In this document: piece after piece, positions 47,890 to 58,447 of the stretch | Numbering within the stretch: position 1 is the first letter of the stretch | Layout: each line of letters opens with the position of its first letter | The notes under the pieces: model-generated | What the model was told of the DNA's origin: nothing | Database searches by the model: none | Seen by the model: the letters and a program-made list of their open reading frames with translations, nothing else | Made by a program: the position numbers and the translations under genes | NCBI RefSeq assembly: GCF_011075055.1 | Contig: NC_058153.1 | Span: 11,160,001-11,224,000, forward strand | Origin: Mangifera indica | Lineage: Eukaryota; Streptophyta; Magnoliopsida; Sapindales; Anacardiaceae | Length of the DNA: 64,000 nt | Reading direction: 5' to 3'

Positions 47890-49347
47890 ATGAATAATAT
47901 TGTTATGGAGGAGAAACGATATGCTCTTTTGCTGGCAGCAAGAGACTCGGACTATGTGAAGAAAGTGTACGGTGGATACTTCAATGTCTTCGTTGCAGCT
48001 TTTGGAGAAGAAGGAGAGAGATGGGATTTGTTCAGAGTTGTTGAAGGAGAGTTCCCTGACATGAATAAGCTTAAAAAATACGATGGATTTGTCGTCAGTG
48101 GTAGCCCTTATGATGCCTACGGAAATGACTATTGGATTCTCAAACTTTGCTTCTTGCTCCAGACTTTAGATTCCATGCAGAAAAAAGTTCTTGGCATTTG
48201 CTTCGGTCACCAGGTAACCAAATTTAAAACTTCACTTTGATTTCAAAATTCTCAGTAATTATTACATAACATGTTAGGAATCCAGAATTACTTGGGAATT
48301 GATATGGGTGTGGATATATAAATGAGAGGAAAACCTCACTCCTTGAGCTAGTTAATAACACTTTTTAGAGGCCTAACACTTTGTGGTATCCTTCCATAAT
48401 ACCTTCAACCAGAGTTTTTTGGTCCATCTAATGTCAGCTCTAACTTTTTTTTTTTGGGTTGAGGGGGAACCCTTGCTTGAGTTGGATCACTCATCCAAGG
48501 TCAAATCAAACCATCTAAGAAGGTAAAACCTTGGGTTTCTTAATCAACTTTACAACCACACTGAATCAAATAATTCAAGAGTTTGATCTTGATATATTAA
48601 CAATTGGGTTTTCAACCAATGCTAACTTGCTTGAGCACCCCCTACTGTTGACACTCAAGCTACCCCTTGGCATTGCCTACTCTAACTTTGCTCATCTCTA
48701 GAGAGCCTCATCCTTTGATCTAACTTTTGAGGTAGAGAAGACACAATAACATGACAAATTTCGTCTCTCATGAGACATTCATGATTAATGATAATTTATG
48801 GAACTTTAATGTAATCCTAATGGATTTCATTTTTTTTTTTTTTCAGGTTTTGTCCAGGGCATTAGGAGGGAAAGTAGGGAAAGCTTATACAGGATGGGAC
48901 ATTGGGCTGAGGAGAGTGAGAATGGTGAGGGATTTGAGGACTTGTAGCTTCATAGGAGATGAAATCCCACAATTTCTTTCGATTATCGAGTGTCATCAAG
49001 ATGAGGTTTGGGAGGTGCCTTCAGGAGCACAAGTGATAGCATTCTCGGATAAAACAGGCGTTGAAATGTTCACCATTGGAGACCACATTCTTGGCATTCA
49101 AGGCCATCCTGAATACTCCAAAGACATTCTTTACAATCTCATTGAACGCCTCCTAAATAACAATTGCATTCAGGTAATTAATTAATTAACTAATTAAGAA
49201 GATTAATTTATTTATCTAATTCTCTTTTACTTTTAATAATTTCAGAGTGATTTTGCGGATAATGCCAAGTTTGGATTGGAGATAGCCGAACCAGATAGAA
49301 AGTGTTGGGAAAAAATTTGCAGGAATTTTCTCAAGGGAAGAACATAG
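47890..49347 (+). CDS. GGP-like: Gamma-glutamyl peptidase-like class I glutamine amidotransferase
   Basis: Three exons, 47890-48213, 48847-49173 and 49246-49347, all joined in phase 0, encode 250 residues, the usual length of plant GGP proteins. Donors are CAG|GTAACC and CAG|GTAATT, acceptors TTTCAG|GTT and TTTCAG|AGT. The start is the ATG ([20 protein letters not shown]); a second ATG five codons later is possible. The GATase-1 fold shows the oxyanion phrase [10 protein letters not shown], the nucleophile elbow GICFGHQ with C104, and QGHPEYS with H195 and E197 completing the catalytic triad. In Arabidopsis such enzymes remove gamma-glutamate from glutathione conjugates in the cytosol (glucosinolate, camalexin and general GSH-conjugate metabolism). 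The substrate here is not known. No lesions are visible. Intron 1 carries a SINE. Confidence 0.93.
48214..48846 (+). other. Intron 1 of the peptidase gene
   Basis: 633 bp with GT..AG borders and a T-rich tract before the acceptor. About a third of it is a SINE insertion (48445-48679). Confidence 0.88.
48445..48679 (-). mobile_element. tRNA-derived SINE, copy 2 (in peptidase intron 1)
   Basis: 235 bp on the minus strand with a perfect target duplication CTCTAAC at 48438-48444 and 48680-48686 (extendable into the T tail). It has the A-box-like 'TAGCTTGAGTGTCAACAG', the B-box-like 'GGTTGAAAACCC' and a poly(A) tail. It lies antisense to the host gene, so the element contributes a T-rich tract rather than poly(A) signals to the pre-mRNA. 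Confidence 0.8.
49174..49245 (+). other. Intron 2 of the peptidase gene
   Basis: 72 bp with GT..AG borders. It is near the lower size limit for plant introns and AT-rich throughout. Confidence 0.88.
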
Positions 49348-51477
49348 AGAGAATAATTTTGGCCTCTCTTTTCAGATTAATAATGAATTTGTCTTTAATT
49401 GTAATTAATTATGATCAAGCTCTCTAACTGTAAGTTTTAGGGAGCCTTACATCCCCCGTGATGCATCTTTTTCATTTTGTTTTTCGGGCTTTCCCCCAAA
49501 ATTATAAAAAAAAAAAATTATGTTTAAGCTCTCTAATTGTAAGTTTTATGTCTTTTAATATTTACAGACACAGTACATAAATATTCTCTAATTATTACAA
49601 GAGAAAATTTCAATTAAATTTCTCGTATATATTTTAAAAAAATTTTTGGAATTTATAAAATAAAAATGGGATAAATAGGATTCTATTATATACAGTTGTT
49701 GCACTCTTATGGGAGAAATTTCTAGTGAAAGATAAAAAGATAAACCTACAAATTACTAAATCTAGGAAGAACAAGATTCAGAAAAGTGCTTGTCTTGGAA
49801 GTGATTTATACTCTAGAAGAACCTTTTTCTTTTTTGGACTGCAGCCGCTTGTAATACTCATGTGATTATGGTTAGACTCAATCTGGACTCAGTCTAAATA
49901 AAATTTAGTTTGAGTTATTAACTCAAATTCTATAAAGTCAACTCAAGATCAACTTGAGATTAACAAATTGTGGTTTGAATTAGATTTGAAAATAATTTTA
50001 ATTAGATTTTTGCTCGTTTGATAATTTTAATTTGCTTTAAATTTTATATAAAAGTTCTATATATATTTAGCTGTGTTGGTACGGATACTATCAATTAGCC
50101 GATACATATTGCAGTAAGAATAATAGCGGAACCCTCTTCTCAATTTTGGATGGATAGTTGATGGAGGAACCTTAAGATTATGAATTCAAAGATATGATCT
50201 TTTCCCTGAATATTTACTTTTTGTTGTTGCAACAGAATCCCCTAACCATAAATATATAAAATTATAGATATGATTATACACAAACAATAATAAAGGCCAA
50301 AATAAGTTTTTAAAGTGATTCGACTAATTCATCAAAAGCTTACACCCTTTGTTATTTTATTGACTATTCTAGAAAGATTTTGATGGAATAATATATGAGA
50401 ATCTAAAATATATGTAAAATCATACGTTGATTGTGCTTATCCCATAAAAATAGGAGCTATAATTTGAGTAAATTGTTTAAATCGTCGGAATTATAAAACC
50501 GTTCTTCCTACTATTTCTGAATGGAAGGATTTCTATCTTCATTTTTAACCATTTGTATGTAAATGATATACCTAGTCACTATAGACTAAGAAATGGTTAC
50601 ATATTTCTCCGATGCAATTCTAGTGCATTTTATAAAGGAAAATCTGGCCACACAACACCCATTAATGTTCTTCATTTGGAAATTATGAAATAACCTGGCC
50701 AAGATTCAGGCTACATGAATTTGCAATTCAATTATTTAACATTAGTATGATGCTACACTTAGGATGTTCTCAATCAATAGCTTTTGAAATGTCAAAATCA
50801 TACTTGGTTTCGATGTCGTCTTCTAATTTCTTATTCATTAACATGTGAATGTCTACTGGATAAGGTCTGAGAATCTATTTGGCATCACTCGCATAAGGAA
50901 TGTTTTTATTCTTAAATTGTTCACTTGTAGAAAGAATTGGGAAGTGTGTAAAATCAATAGCAAACAATTGTTCTTAGATAAATATAAATAGTGAAGAAAA
51001 AGAACACAAAATTTTGCTATTTCGCTTATAATAAGATTATGTCGAACGGAATCAATATTATTTCATTATGTCATTATCTTTCTCAAATAAAAGTTTTCCG
51101 AACAGAATGATAAAACCAAAGAGCAATCTTAGACACAACAACATTCGTGGTTCAGCCAAGCTGCCTACATCCAAGAATGATAATTTTGGTTTCACAAGTT
51201 ATGAATATGAAAAGCTGGATCTTCTGTATCCGAAAAACATATTTTGAGAGGAAAAAAATATAATTTTTTTTATAAGAAAAGTGTTCTTTTGGAGAAGCTT
51301 GGCTTGAATGATAAACAAAAAAAGGCACACTGAAAACCTTTTTGAAAAACACTACTCAGTGCCAATCATTAAGCAGTAGAGAAACATCAAACAGATGGAA
51401 ACTTGTGCATCAATAGGAACTGCAACAGGGAATAGCCTGTTCTTGTTCCTCCAAAATAAGATTCTGTGCAAGGGCCT
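49348..51477. other. Intergenic DNA between peptidase gene and resistance pseudogene
   Basis: 49348-49600 is probably the 3' UTR and terminator region of the peptidase gene, with two similar phrases 'aagctctcta..tgtaagttt' near 49420 and 49525. 49860-50070 is a decayed MITE-like repeat. The remainder is unassigned. The last ~110 bp at the right are probably the end of the resistance gene transcript (minus strand). Confidence 0.4.
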
Positions 51478-51580
51478 CTGAAATAACAACAAAAACACGC
51501 AACAGAGAATCAAGTTAACCATTGTTCGATTTTCACTTTAAATCAATCAACGGTGAAAGTGCTTAGAAAGACGAACATAC
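51478..51580 (-). other. Probable 3' UTR intron of the resistance gene
   Basis: Minus strand: a GTATGT donor begins seven bases after the TAG stop, and a 'TTATTTCAG' acceptor ends the 103 bp interval. The following exon-like sequence is then part of the 3' UTR. Confidence 0.45.
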
Positions 51581-51587
51581 TTTTTTT

Positions 51588-53060
51588 CTACAGACGGATT
51601 TGAAAAGGGCCTAGATGTTGTCTCCTCGGGAACAGGTTGTGGGAGATCAATATTGACTGTGGGGGTCCGTATGCCGGTATGAAATTCAGATCAATGCAAA
51701 CGTAAGGTATGCGTGCTATCATTGGCCAATAATTCTGTCCTCTATGCTTTTCGCACATTTGTTTGAGCAATGGACATTTATTGATATTTAGTTTCAGAAG
51801 AGAGGAAGGCAGGCCATCCTCAGGAAGAAATCTGAGGTTAGGACATGCAGAAAGGGAGAGTTCTTCCAGGCAAGTCAGATTCTGAATATCAGATGACAGG
51901 CGTTCCAGATTCGGGAAATTTTCAATTTTCAAATGGGTTAGAGATGTCGGAAGCATCATTCCAATCTCTTCTTGTGGAAATGACACCACTTCTGGGCATC
52001 CCTTACCAATCCTGAGATCTCTAAGAGAAGTGAGTCTGTAGAGGCCCCAATCGAACAGTGGTTTAAAGATGTCCAAATCATCGATTTCAAGTGATGCAAG
52101 GCTGATCGGAAAGCCATGGACAGGGAACAAGGCCATGCTTGGACAATCTGTTATTGATAAATTTTTAAGTGCAGTGAGATTGTGTATGCGGTTGGGTAGG
52201 GCCTTCAGTTTCTCACAGCTGTATATGCGGAGCAATTTCAGGTTCCCGGAAGGCAAGTCTCCTTCCGGAAAGGAAACAAGATTTGAACAACGAGATATAG
52301 TCATCTCTTGAAGATGGCGGAGCTTGTGAAGATCCTGAGGTAAACATGCAAGATTATCACAACAAGAAATCCTGATACGTTCAAGAGATGTGAGATTCAG
52401 CAATCTTTCTGCAATTGATTCTAGCTTGGAACAGTCGTAAACCATCAAGTCTTTAAGTGCCATGGGTAGATTGCCTCTTGATGACAAGGAAGCAAGATTT
52501 GAGCACCTGGAAAGCTCAATGTGTTCAAGTGTATCAGGTAACTCACTTTTTGACCACAAGGATGTGAGAGATGGACAATATTCCATTGCCAAGTACTCTA
52601 GAAGAGAGCTGTTGCTGTTGGTTTCACTGTCAGTAGTCTCCTCCTCATCGATCAAAGTGCATAAACTATTGCAGCAGCTGATAGATAGCCATTTCAGATT
52701 CAACGGAAGCCTAAATTTGGCTATATATGTCAAAGAATCGCATTCTTTAATGGACAAGCTTGCAAGATATGCATTGTTGCTGTTCATCCAAGCCTCAGGT
52801 AACGATTTCAGTGCATTGCATTTTGCAATTCCGATGATTCTTAGCTGGGGGGGCATGCTAATCTCTGGAAAAGAAACGAGTTTTGGGCAGTCTTGGATGT
52901 ATATTTCCTTAAGAAAACTAAGGCTGCACAATGCTTTTGGTAGCTTTTCAAAGCGCATGCATTCATTCAATTCCAGATACTCAAGTCTGCAAGGCATCCC
53001 AAGCTGCTGTTGTTGTTGTTGTTGTTCCCCTGCCACCACGCACAGAAGTTGGGGACATTG
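51588..53060 (-). pseudogene. CNL C-terminal LRR segment after the nonsense codon
   Basis: 491 codons open in the same frame as the preceding segment. Begins 'QCPQLLCVVAGEQ' with a (CAA)n-encoded Gln run, then about 15 imperfect LRRs of the 'L..L.I..C..L..LP' kind, and a conserved-looking tail '...IARIPYVCIDLNFI' near the end. No internal start is expected to be used. Confidence 0.85.
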
Positions 53061-53063
53061 CTA

Positions 53064-53617
53064 AATAACCAATCGACAAAGGGAGCTATTATCTTGAAGC
53101 AATTCAGTTGTACTTCGCCACAAAGATGTCAGCTTTTTAGAACCAACAATCTTCATTTCTTCTACTTTTGATAACCCATGTGTAAATCTTTCTGTTGGGC
53201 AAATATGAGTTGAGATATCAGAAAGAACCACTGATTTCAGTGAGCTGAGGTGGATTGTATTTGCCCACGCCATCTGTTCACATTTATCAATTTCTAATCT
53301 GCAGAGTCTTGGAAGATTTTCAATTGATACGAGCAACTGCTCACAGCTTCTAATGACAAGCTTTTCCAAAGAAGGAAGATGTTTTGGCAATAATCCTACC
53401 AGCTTAGAGCATCTTCTAATAGAAAGTTCTCTAAGGTGAGGAAAACCTTTAGCTTCTTCATTTTCATGTGGAATCCAGCCTTCCCATCTTTCCATATCCT
53501 GGAAAGAAAGAGTTTCCAACGATGGAAATGACACCTCCGAGTAGCCATAAAACCCCTTCCCGACACTTCGTATTCTAGCCATTCCTTTAATAACAAGGTG
53601 CTTTAGAAAAGGTAGTT
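53064..53617 (-). pseudogene. CNL LRR segment between copia insertion and nonsense codon
   Basis: In phase with the segment beyond the insertion (the 4830-nt insert plus TSD is a multiple of three). It carries CNL-type LRRs ('FPHLRELSIRRCSKL', 'LPSLEKLVIRSCEQL') and ends at the TAG at 53061-53063. Confidence 0.85.
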
Positions 53618-53622
53618 CTCCG
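53618..53622. repeat. Target site duplication, left
   Basis: CTCCG, matched at 58448-58452. Removing the copia element and one copy gives a perfect continuous LRR frame. Confidence 0.95.
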
Positions 53623-54008
53623 TAATGAAGCTAAGTAAATTATGCAGTGCTGCTGAAATTTATTTTTGATATATTGAATATGTTGACAAACTTTCTTATC
53701 CATTTTGAATTGTTTTAGTTTGAATTTAGTTGGAATGTAACCAATGCAGCTTGGAGTTGTTAGAGCAGGTAAGTTTTTGGTTTGCTTTGTAAGAAATTGG
53801 ATGGTTTAGCTTAATTTGAGCTGCTGTGTACTTGTATTTAGTAAGATAGGATGTATATAAATGTATTATTAAAGTAATGAAAATAGTAGTGACTTTTCAC
53901 AGCCAAAAAGACTTCCTCCGTTCCAGCTCTGATTTTTCTTCTTTTCTCCTCTGTTTTTTGCGTTTTTTCATGCTTTCTTTGCATACAAATCTCCATTAAA
54001 AACCAACA
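53623..54008 (+). repeat. 5' LTR of the copia element
   Basis: 386 bp. A TATATAA box at 53854-53860 probably drives transcription. A pyrimidine-rich stretch near the 3' end ('tgatttttcttcttttctcc') lies in R-U5. It matches 58062-58447 without a difference that I could detect. Confidence 0.93.
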
Positions 54009-54010
54009 AT

Positions 54011-54022
54011 TGGTATCAGAGC
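54011..54022 (+). other. Primer-binding site
   Basis: TGGTATCAGAGC, the exact complement of the 3' end of plant initiator Met-tRNA, two bases after the 5' LTR. Confidence 0.92.
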
Positions 54023-54095
54023 CTTCTGTCTTTGTAAAGGCCTGTGTCAAGGAAGATTTGTAGAAGTGTTAGAAAGAAGGAACTCAGCAGTAACC

Positions 54096-57000
54096 ATGGC
54101 TTCCAGCAACTTTACAGGAGTGACTGCACCAGTTTTTTCTGGTGAAAACTATGCAGCCTGGGCAGTAAAAATGAAAGCCTATTTGAGAGCTTTCGATTTG
54201 TGGGATGTAGTTGAAGTGGATAAGCAGCCAAATCCACTGCCTGAGAATCCAACACTGAACCAGATTAAACATCACTCTGAGGAGACAGCAAAGAGGTACA
54301 AAGCTTTGTCTTGTATCCATTCTGCTATTTCAGAAATTATGTTTGCAAAAATCATGGCTTGTGAAACAGCAAAGGAGGCATGGGATAAGTTAAAACTAGA
54401 GTTCCATGGCAGTGAAAAATCAAAGCAAATGCAGATTTTCAACTTAAAGAGAGAGTTTGCTTTACTTAGAATGAAAGATGGAGAATCAGTCAAAAGTTTC
54501 ATTGATAGATTGATGAAGATAGTGAACCAGCTCACTCTTCTTGGAGAAATCACTTCTGAAAGTAAGGTTGTGGAGCAAGTGTTAGTAAGTTTACCAGAAA
54601 AATTTGAAGCAAAGATTTCCTCCTTGGAAGATTCAAAGGATATGAGCACTATGACCATTTCAGAATTGTCCAATTCATTGCAAGCTGTGGAATTGAGACA
54701 AGCCTTTAGAGATAATGTTACAATCTCTGAAGGAGCATTTACAGCAGCCCAATCATCAAAAACACAAGCTGGTTTCAGTTCAAACAAGCAGTATGTTAAC
54801 AAGAAAGGAAAGGAGAAGAAGGATGGATATGATAAGAGGCAAAGAGGAAAGAAAGGCAGGTTCCCACCTTGTCTGCACTGCAAAAAAACTAGCCATACAG
54901 AAAAATATTGCTGGTATAGGCCTGAGATTCAGTGTAGAGGATGTAAGGAGTTTGGTCATATGGAAAAGGTGTGCAAGAACAAAGGAAAAACAACTCAGCA
55001 GCAAGCTCAAGTTGCTGAAAATTTGCAAGAGAAGGAGGAGCATTCTGAAGAGCAGTTGTTTACTGTGGACTGCCATAATGCTCAATTTCATTCTCGAAAT
55101 TGGCTACTAGACAGCGGATGCACTAATCATATGACCTTTGATAAAAGCCTTTTTATCAACCTTAGAAAGAGCAAAATTTCCAATGTCAAAATTGGAAATG
55201 GAGAGCTATTGCAAGTGCAAGGAGTGGGCACAGTGGCTGTCAAAACAATTTCAGGTACAAGATTGATCAATGATGTGTTACTTGTTCCTGGTATTGCTCT
55301 TAATCTTCTGAGTATTGGTCAAATGTTAGAAAATAATTATTCTCTAAAATTTGACAATAAAAAATGCCATGTGTATGACTCAAAAGGAGTAGAAGTAATG
55401 ATGGTAGATATGATGCATAGAAGTTTTTGTTTAGAGCTAAATGATGTGAATGCTCAAGCACTTGTTAGTAGTGGTGATGAATCGATTAAATGGCATAAAA
55501 GATTAGGCCATTTTCATGAACATGGACTCAAATTGATGACTGAGAAAGAACTTGCTGTTGGAATGCCAAAGGTGGCAATGATGAGGAAAATTTGTGAAGC
55601 TTGTCAATTGGGAAAGCAAACAAGGCTTGCTTTTCCAAAGAGTGAAGCATGGAGGGCCAAGGAGAAGTTGCAGTTAGTGCACACTGATGTGTGTGGCCCT
55701 ATGTCAGAAAATTCCTTAAATGGCAGCAAGTATTTTGTATTGTTCATAGATGATTTTAGTAGGATGTGTTGGGTGTATTTCATCAAACAAAAATCTGAAG
55801 TTATTGATGTGTTTGTGAACTTCAAGAAGTTTGTAGAGAATGAATGTGGATGCAAACTAAGAATGATAAGAAGTGACAATGGAGGAGAGTATACTAATGA
55901 AAAATTTGAGAAATTTTGCAAGGAAAATGGCATCAAACACCAGCTCACTGTCCCATATACTCCTCAACAAAATGGGGTGAGTGAGAGGAAAAATAGGACT
56001 GTTATGGAGATGGGAAGATGTCTTTTGTTTGAAAGCAATCTACCAAAGAAATTTTGGGCAGAAGCAGTAAATACTGCAGTCCATTTGCTCAATAGGCTGC
56101 CAACAAGAGCATTAAAAGATAAAACACCTTATGAAGCTTGGTTTGGTTCAAAGCCAAATGTAAGTTATGTGAGAATATTTGGTTGTGTTTGTTGGACTTT
56201 TATTCCAGAAATGAAGAGAGAAAAATTGAGCAAGAAGGCTGAGTTAGGTGTATTAGTGGGCTATAGTGACAAGTCCAAGGCATATAGAGTATATCATCCT
56301 TCAAATGGTAAAATTGGCATTCACAGAGACTTAAAGTTTGATGAAGAATCAGTGTGGAATTGGGAAATAAATGCAGCCCAAAGGAAGATAAAGGAGGAGC
56401 CAATTGTGCACAATGAAAGAAAAACAGAAAGTGAGCAGCAAAATAATAGTGATGATGAAGATAAAGCAGTCAAGATGAAATCACTTGCTGATATTTATAG
56501 CAGGTGTAATTTGGCAATGATTGAACCTACCAATTATGAAGAAGCTTCAAAGTTTTCTGGTTGGAGGGCAGCCATGCAGGAGGAGATAAAAATGATACAG
56601 AAAAATGAAACCTGGAAATTTGTTGATAGGCCACTTGATAAACATGTTTTAGGTGTCAAGTGGATTTACAGGACAAAACTAAATGCTGATGGTTCTGTAA
56701 ACAAGTTAAAGGCAAGGCTTGTAGTGAAAGGCTATGCACAAAAGGAGGGTGAAGATTATTCTGAAACCTTTGCACCAGTTGCAAGGTTTGATACTATTAA
56801 ACTTCTAATTGCATTGGCAGCTCAAAAGGGCTGGTTTCTTCATCAATTAGATGTCAAGTCAGCTTTTCTGAATGGTGACTTGAATGAAGAAGTGTACATA
56901 GAGCAGGCTCCTGGGTTTGTGAGAAAAGGAGATGAAAGGAAAGTGTGTTTGCTGAAGAAAGCCTTATATGGCCTGAAACAGGCTCCAAGAGCCTGGTATA

Positions 57001-58064
57001 GTAGAGTAAACACTTATTTGGTGAAGCTTGGTTTTGTGAAAAGCTTGAATGAAGCTACATTATATGTGAAGTCAAAAAATGATGATGTGTTAATAGTATC
57101 CATTTATGTGGATGATCTTCTGATTACAGGGAGCAATGCAAATTTGATCACTTGGCTGAAACTAGAAATGCAAAATACATTTGAAATGACTGACTTAGGA
57201 AGACTCAATTTCTTCCTTGGCATTGAAGTTTTGCAATCAGAATCTAGTATTTTCATTAGCCAACAGAAATATGCTAAAGAATTAGTGAAAAGGTTTGGTA
57301 TGGAGAATGCAAAAGGGGTTGACAATCCTCTTGTAGTAAGTCAAAAACTGAAAAAGAATGATGGATTTCCAGAAATTGAATCTGCTGTCTTCAGAAGTTT
57401 GATAGGATGTTTGCTTTATCTAACAGCTACTAGACCTGATATAATGTATGCAACAAGTTTGCTTTCAAGGTTTATGCAAAGACCAAGCCAAGAGCACTTT
57501 AAAGCAGCAAAAAGGGTCCTCAGGTATGTTAAGAACTCTGCTGATCTTGGAATATTATACAGCAGAAATTTGGAGGTCAATCTACATGGTTTTGTTGATA
57601 GTGACTGGGGTGGCTTAATGGATGATTTAAAGAGCACCTCTGGTTACATTTTCTCTCTTGGATCAGGATCAATCTGCTGGAATTCAAGAAAACAAAGTGT
57701 TGTTGCTCAGTCCACTGCAGAAGCAGAATATATAGCTGCTGCTTCTGCAGTAAATCAAACCATTTGGTTGAGAAAGATATTAGGTGATTTGCATGAAAAA
57801 CAAATGAATGCAACACCTATTTATTGTGACAACAAGTCTGCTGTGGCTATAACTAAAAATCCAGTTTTTCATGGCAAAACAAAGCATATAAAGATCAAGT
57901 ATCATGCAATAAGGCAAGCAGAAGAAGAATCTGAAATCCAGCTAATTCACTGCAGTTCAGAAGAGCAACTGGCTGACCTGTTGACAAAGGCTGTTAGCAC
58001 AAATAAATTTGTTCAACTAAGGAACAAATTGGGAATGGTAAGTAAGTTTGTCAAGGAGGAGTAA
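54096..58064 (+). CDS. Copia gag-pol polyprotein, intact
   Basis: 1322 codons from an ATG in the strong context ACCATGG to a TAA. A frame extending to 54066 has only a GTG and is not used. Domain order: Gag/UBN2 (about 1-210), two CCHC zinc knuckles (C259-C272 and C280-C293), aspartic protease with DSG (D339), GAG-pre-integrase HHCC ('WHKRLGH', 'CEACQLG'), integrase core with D531, D594 and E630 (DD35E), RT with YVDD at 1004-1007, and RNase H with 'STAEAEY' and 'YCDNKSA'. The IN-before-RT order is diagnostic for Ty1/copia. All key catalytic residues are present and no stop or frameshift occurs. Two zinc knuckles are seen in a subset of plant copia Gags. The TAA stop is formed by the first three bases of the 3' LTR. 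Confidence 0.95.
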   Translation: MASSNFTGVTAPVFSGENYAAWAVKMKAYLRAFDLWDVVEVDKQPNPLPENPTLNQIKHHSEETAKRYKALSCIHSAISEIMFAKIMACETAKEAWDKLKLEFHGSEKSKQMQIFNLKREFALLRMKDGESVKSFIDRLMKIVNQLTLLGEITSESKVVEQVLVSLPEKFEAKISSLEDSKDMSTMTISELSNSLQAVELRQAFRDNVTISEGAFTAAQSSKTQAGFSSNKQYVNKKGKEKKDGYDKRQRGKKGRFPPCLHCKKTSHTEKYCWYRPEIQCRGCKEFGHMEKVCKNKGKTTQQQAQVAENLQEKEEHSEEQLFTVDCHNAQFHSRNWLLDSGCTNHMTFDKSLFINLRKSKISNVKIGNGELLQVQGVGTVAVKTISGTRLINDVLLVPGIALNLLSIGQMLENNYSLKFDNKKCHVYDSKGVEVMMVDMMHRSFCLELNDVNAQALVSSGDESIKWHKRLGHFHEHGLKLMTEKELAVGMPKVAMMRKICEACQLGKQTRLAFPKSEAWRAKEKLQLVHTDVCGPMSENSLNGSKYFVLFIDDFSRMCWVYFIKQKSEVIDVFVNFKKFVENECGCKLRMIRSDNGGEYTNEKFEKFCKENGIKHQLTVPYTPQQNGVSERKNRTVMEMGRCLLFESNLPKKFWAEAVNTAVHLLNRLPTRALKDKTPYEAWFGSKPNVSYVRIFGCVCWTFIPEMKREKLSKKAELGVLVGYSDKSKAYRVYHPSNGKIGIHRDLKFDEESVWNWEINAAQRKIKEEPIVHNERKTESEQQNNSDDEDKAVKMKSLADIYSRCNLAMIEPTNYEEASKFSGWRAAMQEEIKMIQKNETWKFVDRPLDKHVLGVKWIYRTKLNADGSVNKLKARLVVKGYAQKEGEDYSETFAPVARFDTIKLLIALAAQKGWFLHQLDVKSAFLNGDLNEEVYIEQAPGFVRKGDERKVCLLKKALYGLKQAPRAWYSRVNTYLVKLGFVKSLNEATLYVKSKNDDVLIVSIYVDDLLITGSNANLITWLKLEMQNTFEMTDLGRLNFFLGIEVLQSESSIFISQQKYAKELVKRFGMENAKGVDNPLVVSQKLKKNDGFPEIESAVFRSLIGCLLYLTATRPDIMYATSLLSRFMQRPSQEHFKAAKRVLRYVKNSADLGILYSRNLEVNLHGFVDSDWGGLMDDLKSTSGYIFSLGSGSICWNSRKQSVVAQSTAEAEYIAAASAVNQTIWLRKILGDLHEKQMNATPIYCDNKSAVAITKNPVFHGKTKHIKIKYHAIRQAEEESEIQLIHCSSEEQLADLLTKAVSTNKFVQLRNKLGMVSKFVKEE
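58052..58061 (+). other. Polypurine tract
   Basis: CAAGGAGGAG directly before the 3' LTR. It also encodes the final residues (KEE) of the polyprotein. Confidence 0.8.
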
Positions 58065-58447
58065 TGAAGCTAAGTAAATTATGCAGTGCTGCTGAAATTT
58101 ATTTTTGATATATTGAATATGTTGACAAACTTTCTTATCCATTTTGAATTGTTTTAGTTTGAATTTAGTTGGAATGTAACCAATGCAGCTTGGAGTTGTT
58201 AGAGCAGGTAAGTTTTTGGTTTGCTTTGTAAGAAATTGGATGGTTTAGCTTAATTTGAGCTGCTGTGTACTTGTATTTAGTAAGATAGGATGTATATAAA
58301 TGTATTATTAAAGTAATGAAAATAGTAGTGACTTTTCACAGCCAAAAAGACTTCCTCCGTTCCAGCTCTGATTTTTCTTCTTTTCTCCTCTGTTTTTTGC
58401 GTTTTTTCATGCTTTCTTTGCATACAAATCTCCATTAAAAACCAACA
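58062..58447 (+). repeat. 3' LTR of the copia element
   Basis: 386 bp, same as the 5' LTR. The first three bases, TAA, end the polyprotein frame. Confidence 0.93.

Larger units (their letters stand above)
53623..58447 (+). mobile_element. Complete, apparently recent Ty1/copia retrotransposon
   Basis: 4825 bp with two 386 bp LTRs that look identical by eye, a 5-bp TSD (CTCCG), a tRNA-iMet PBS, one intact gag-pol frame and a PPT directly before the 3' LTR. It lies antisense to the resistance gene. LTRs start TAATGAAGC, not the canonical TG, and end ...CCAACA. Identical LTRs, an intact frame and an intact TSD mean the insertion is very young on an evolutionary scale. Confidence 0.95.

Noticed and set aside
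52462..53064. 200-codon plus-strand frame inside the LRR region
   Set aside because: Antisense shadow of the LRR coding sequence, with a poly-Cys run opposite the Gln repeat.
54066..54095. Upstream extension of the copia polyprotein
   Set aside because: It would have to start at GTG; the ATG at 54096 has the strong ACCATGG context and gives the usual copia N-terminus 'MASSNFTG'.
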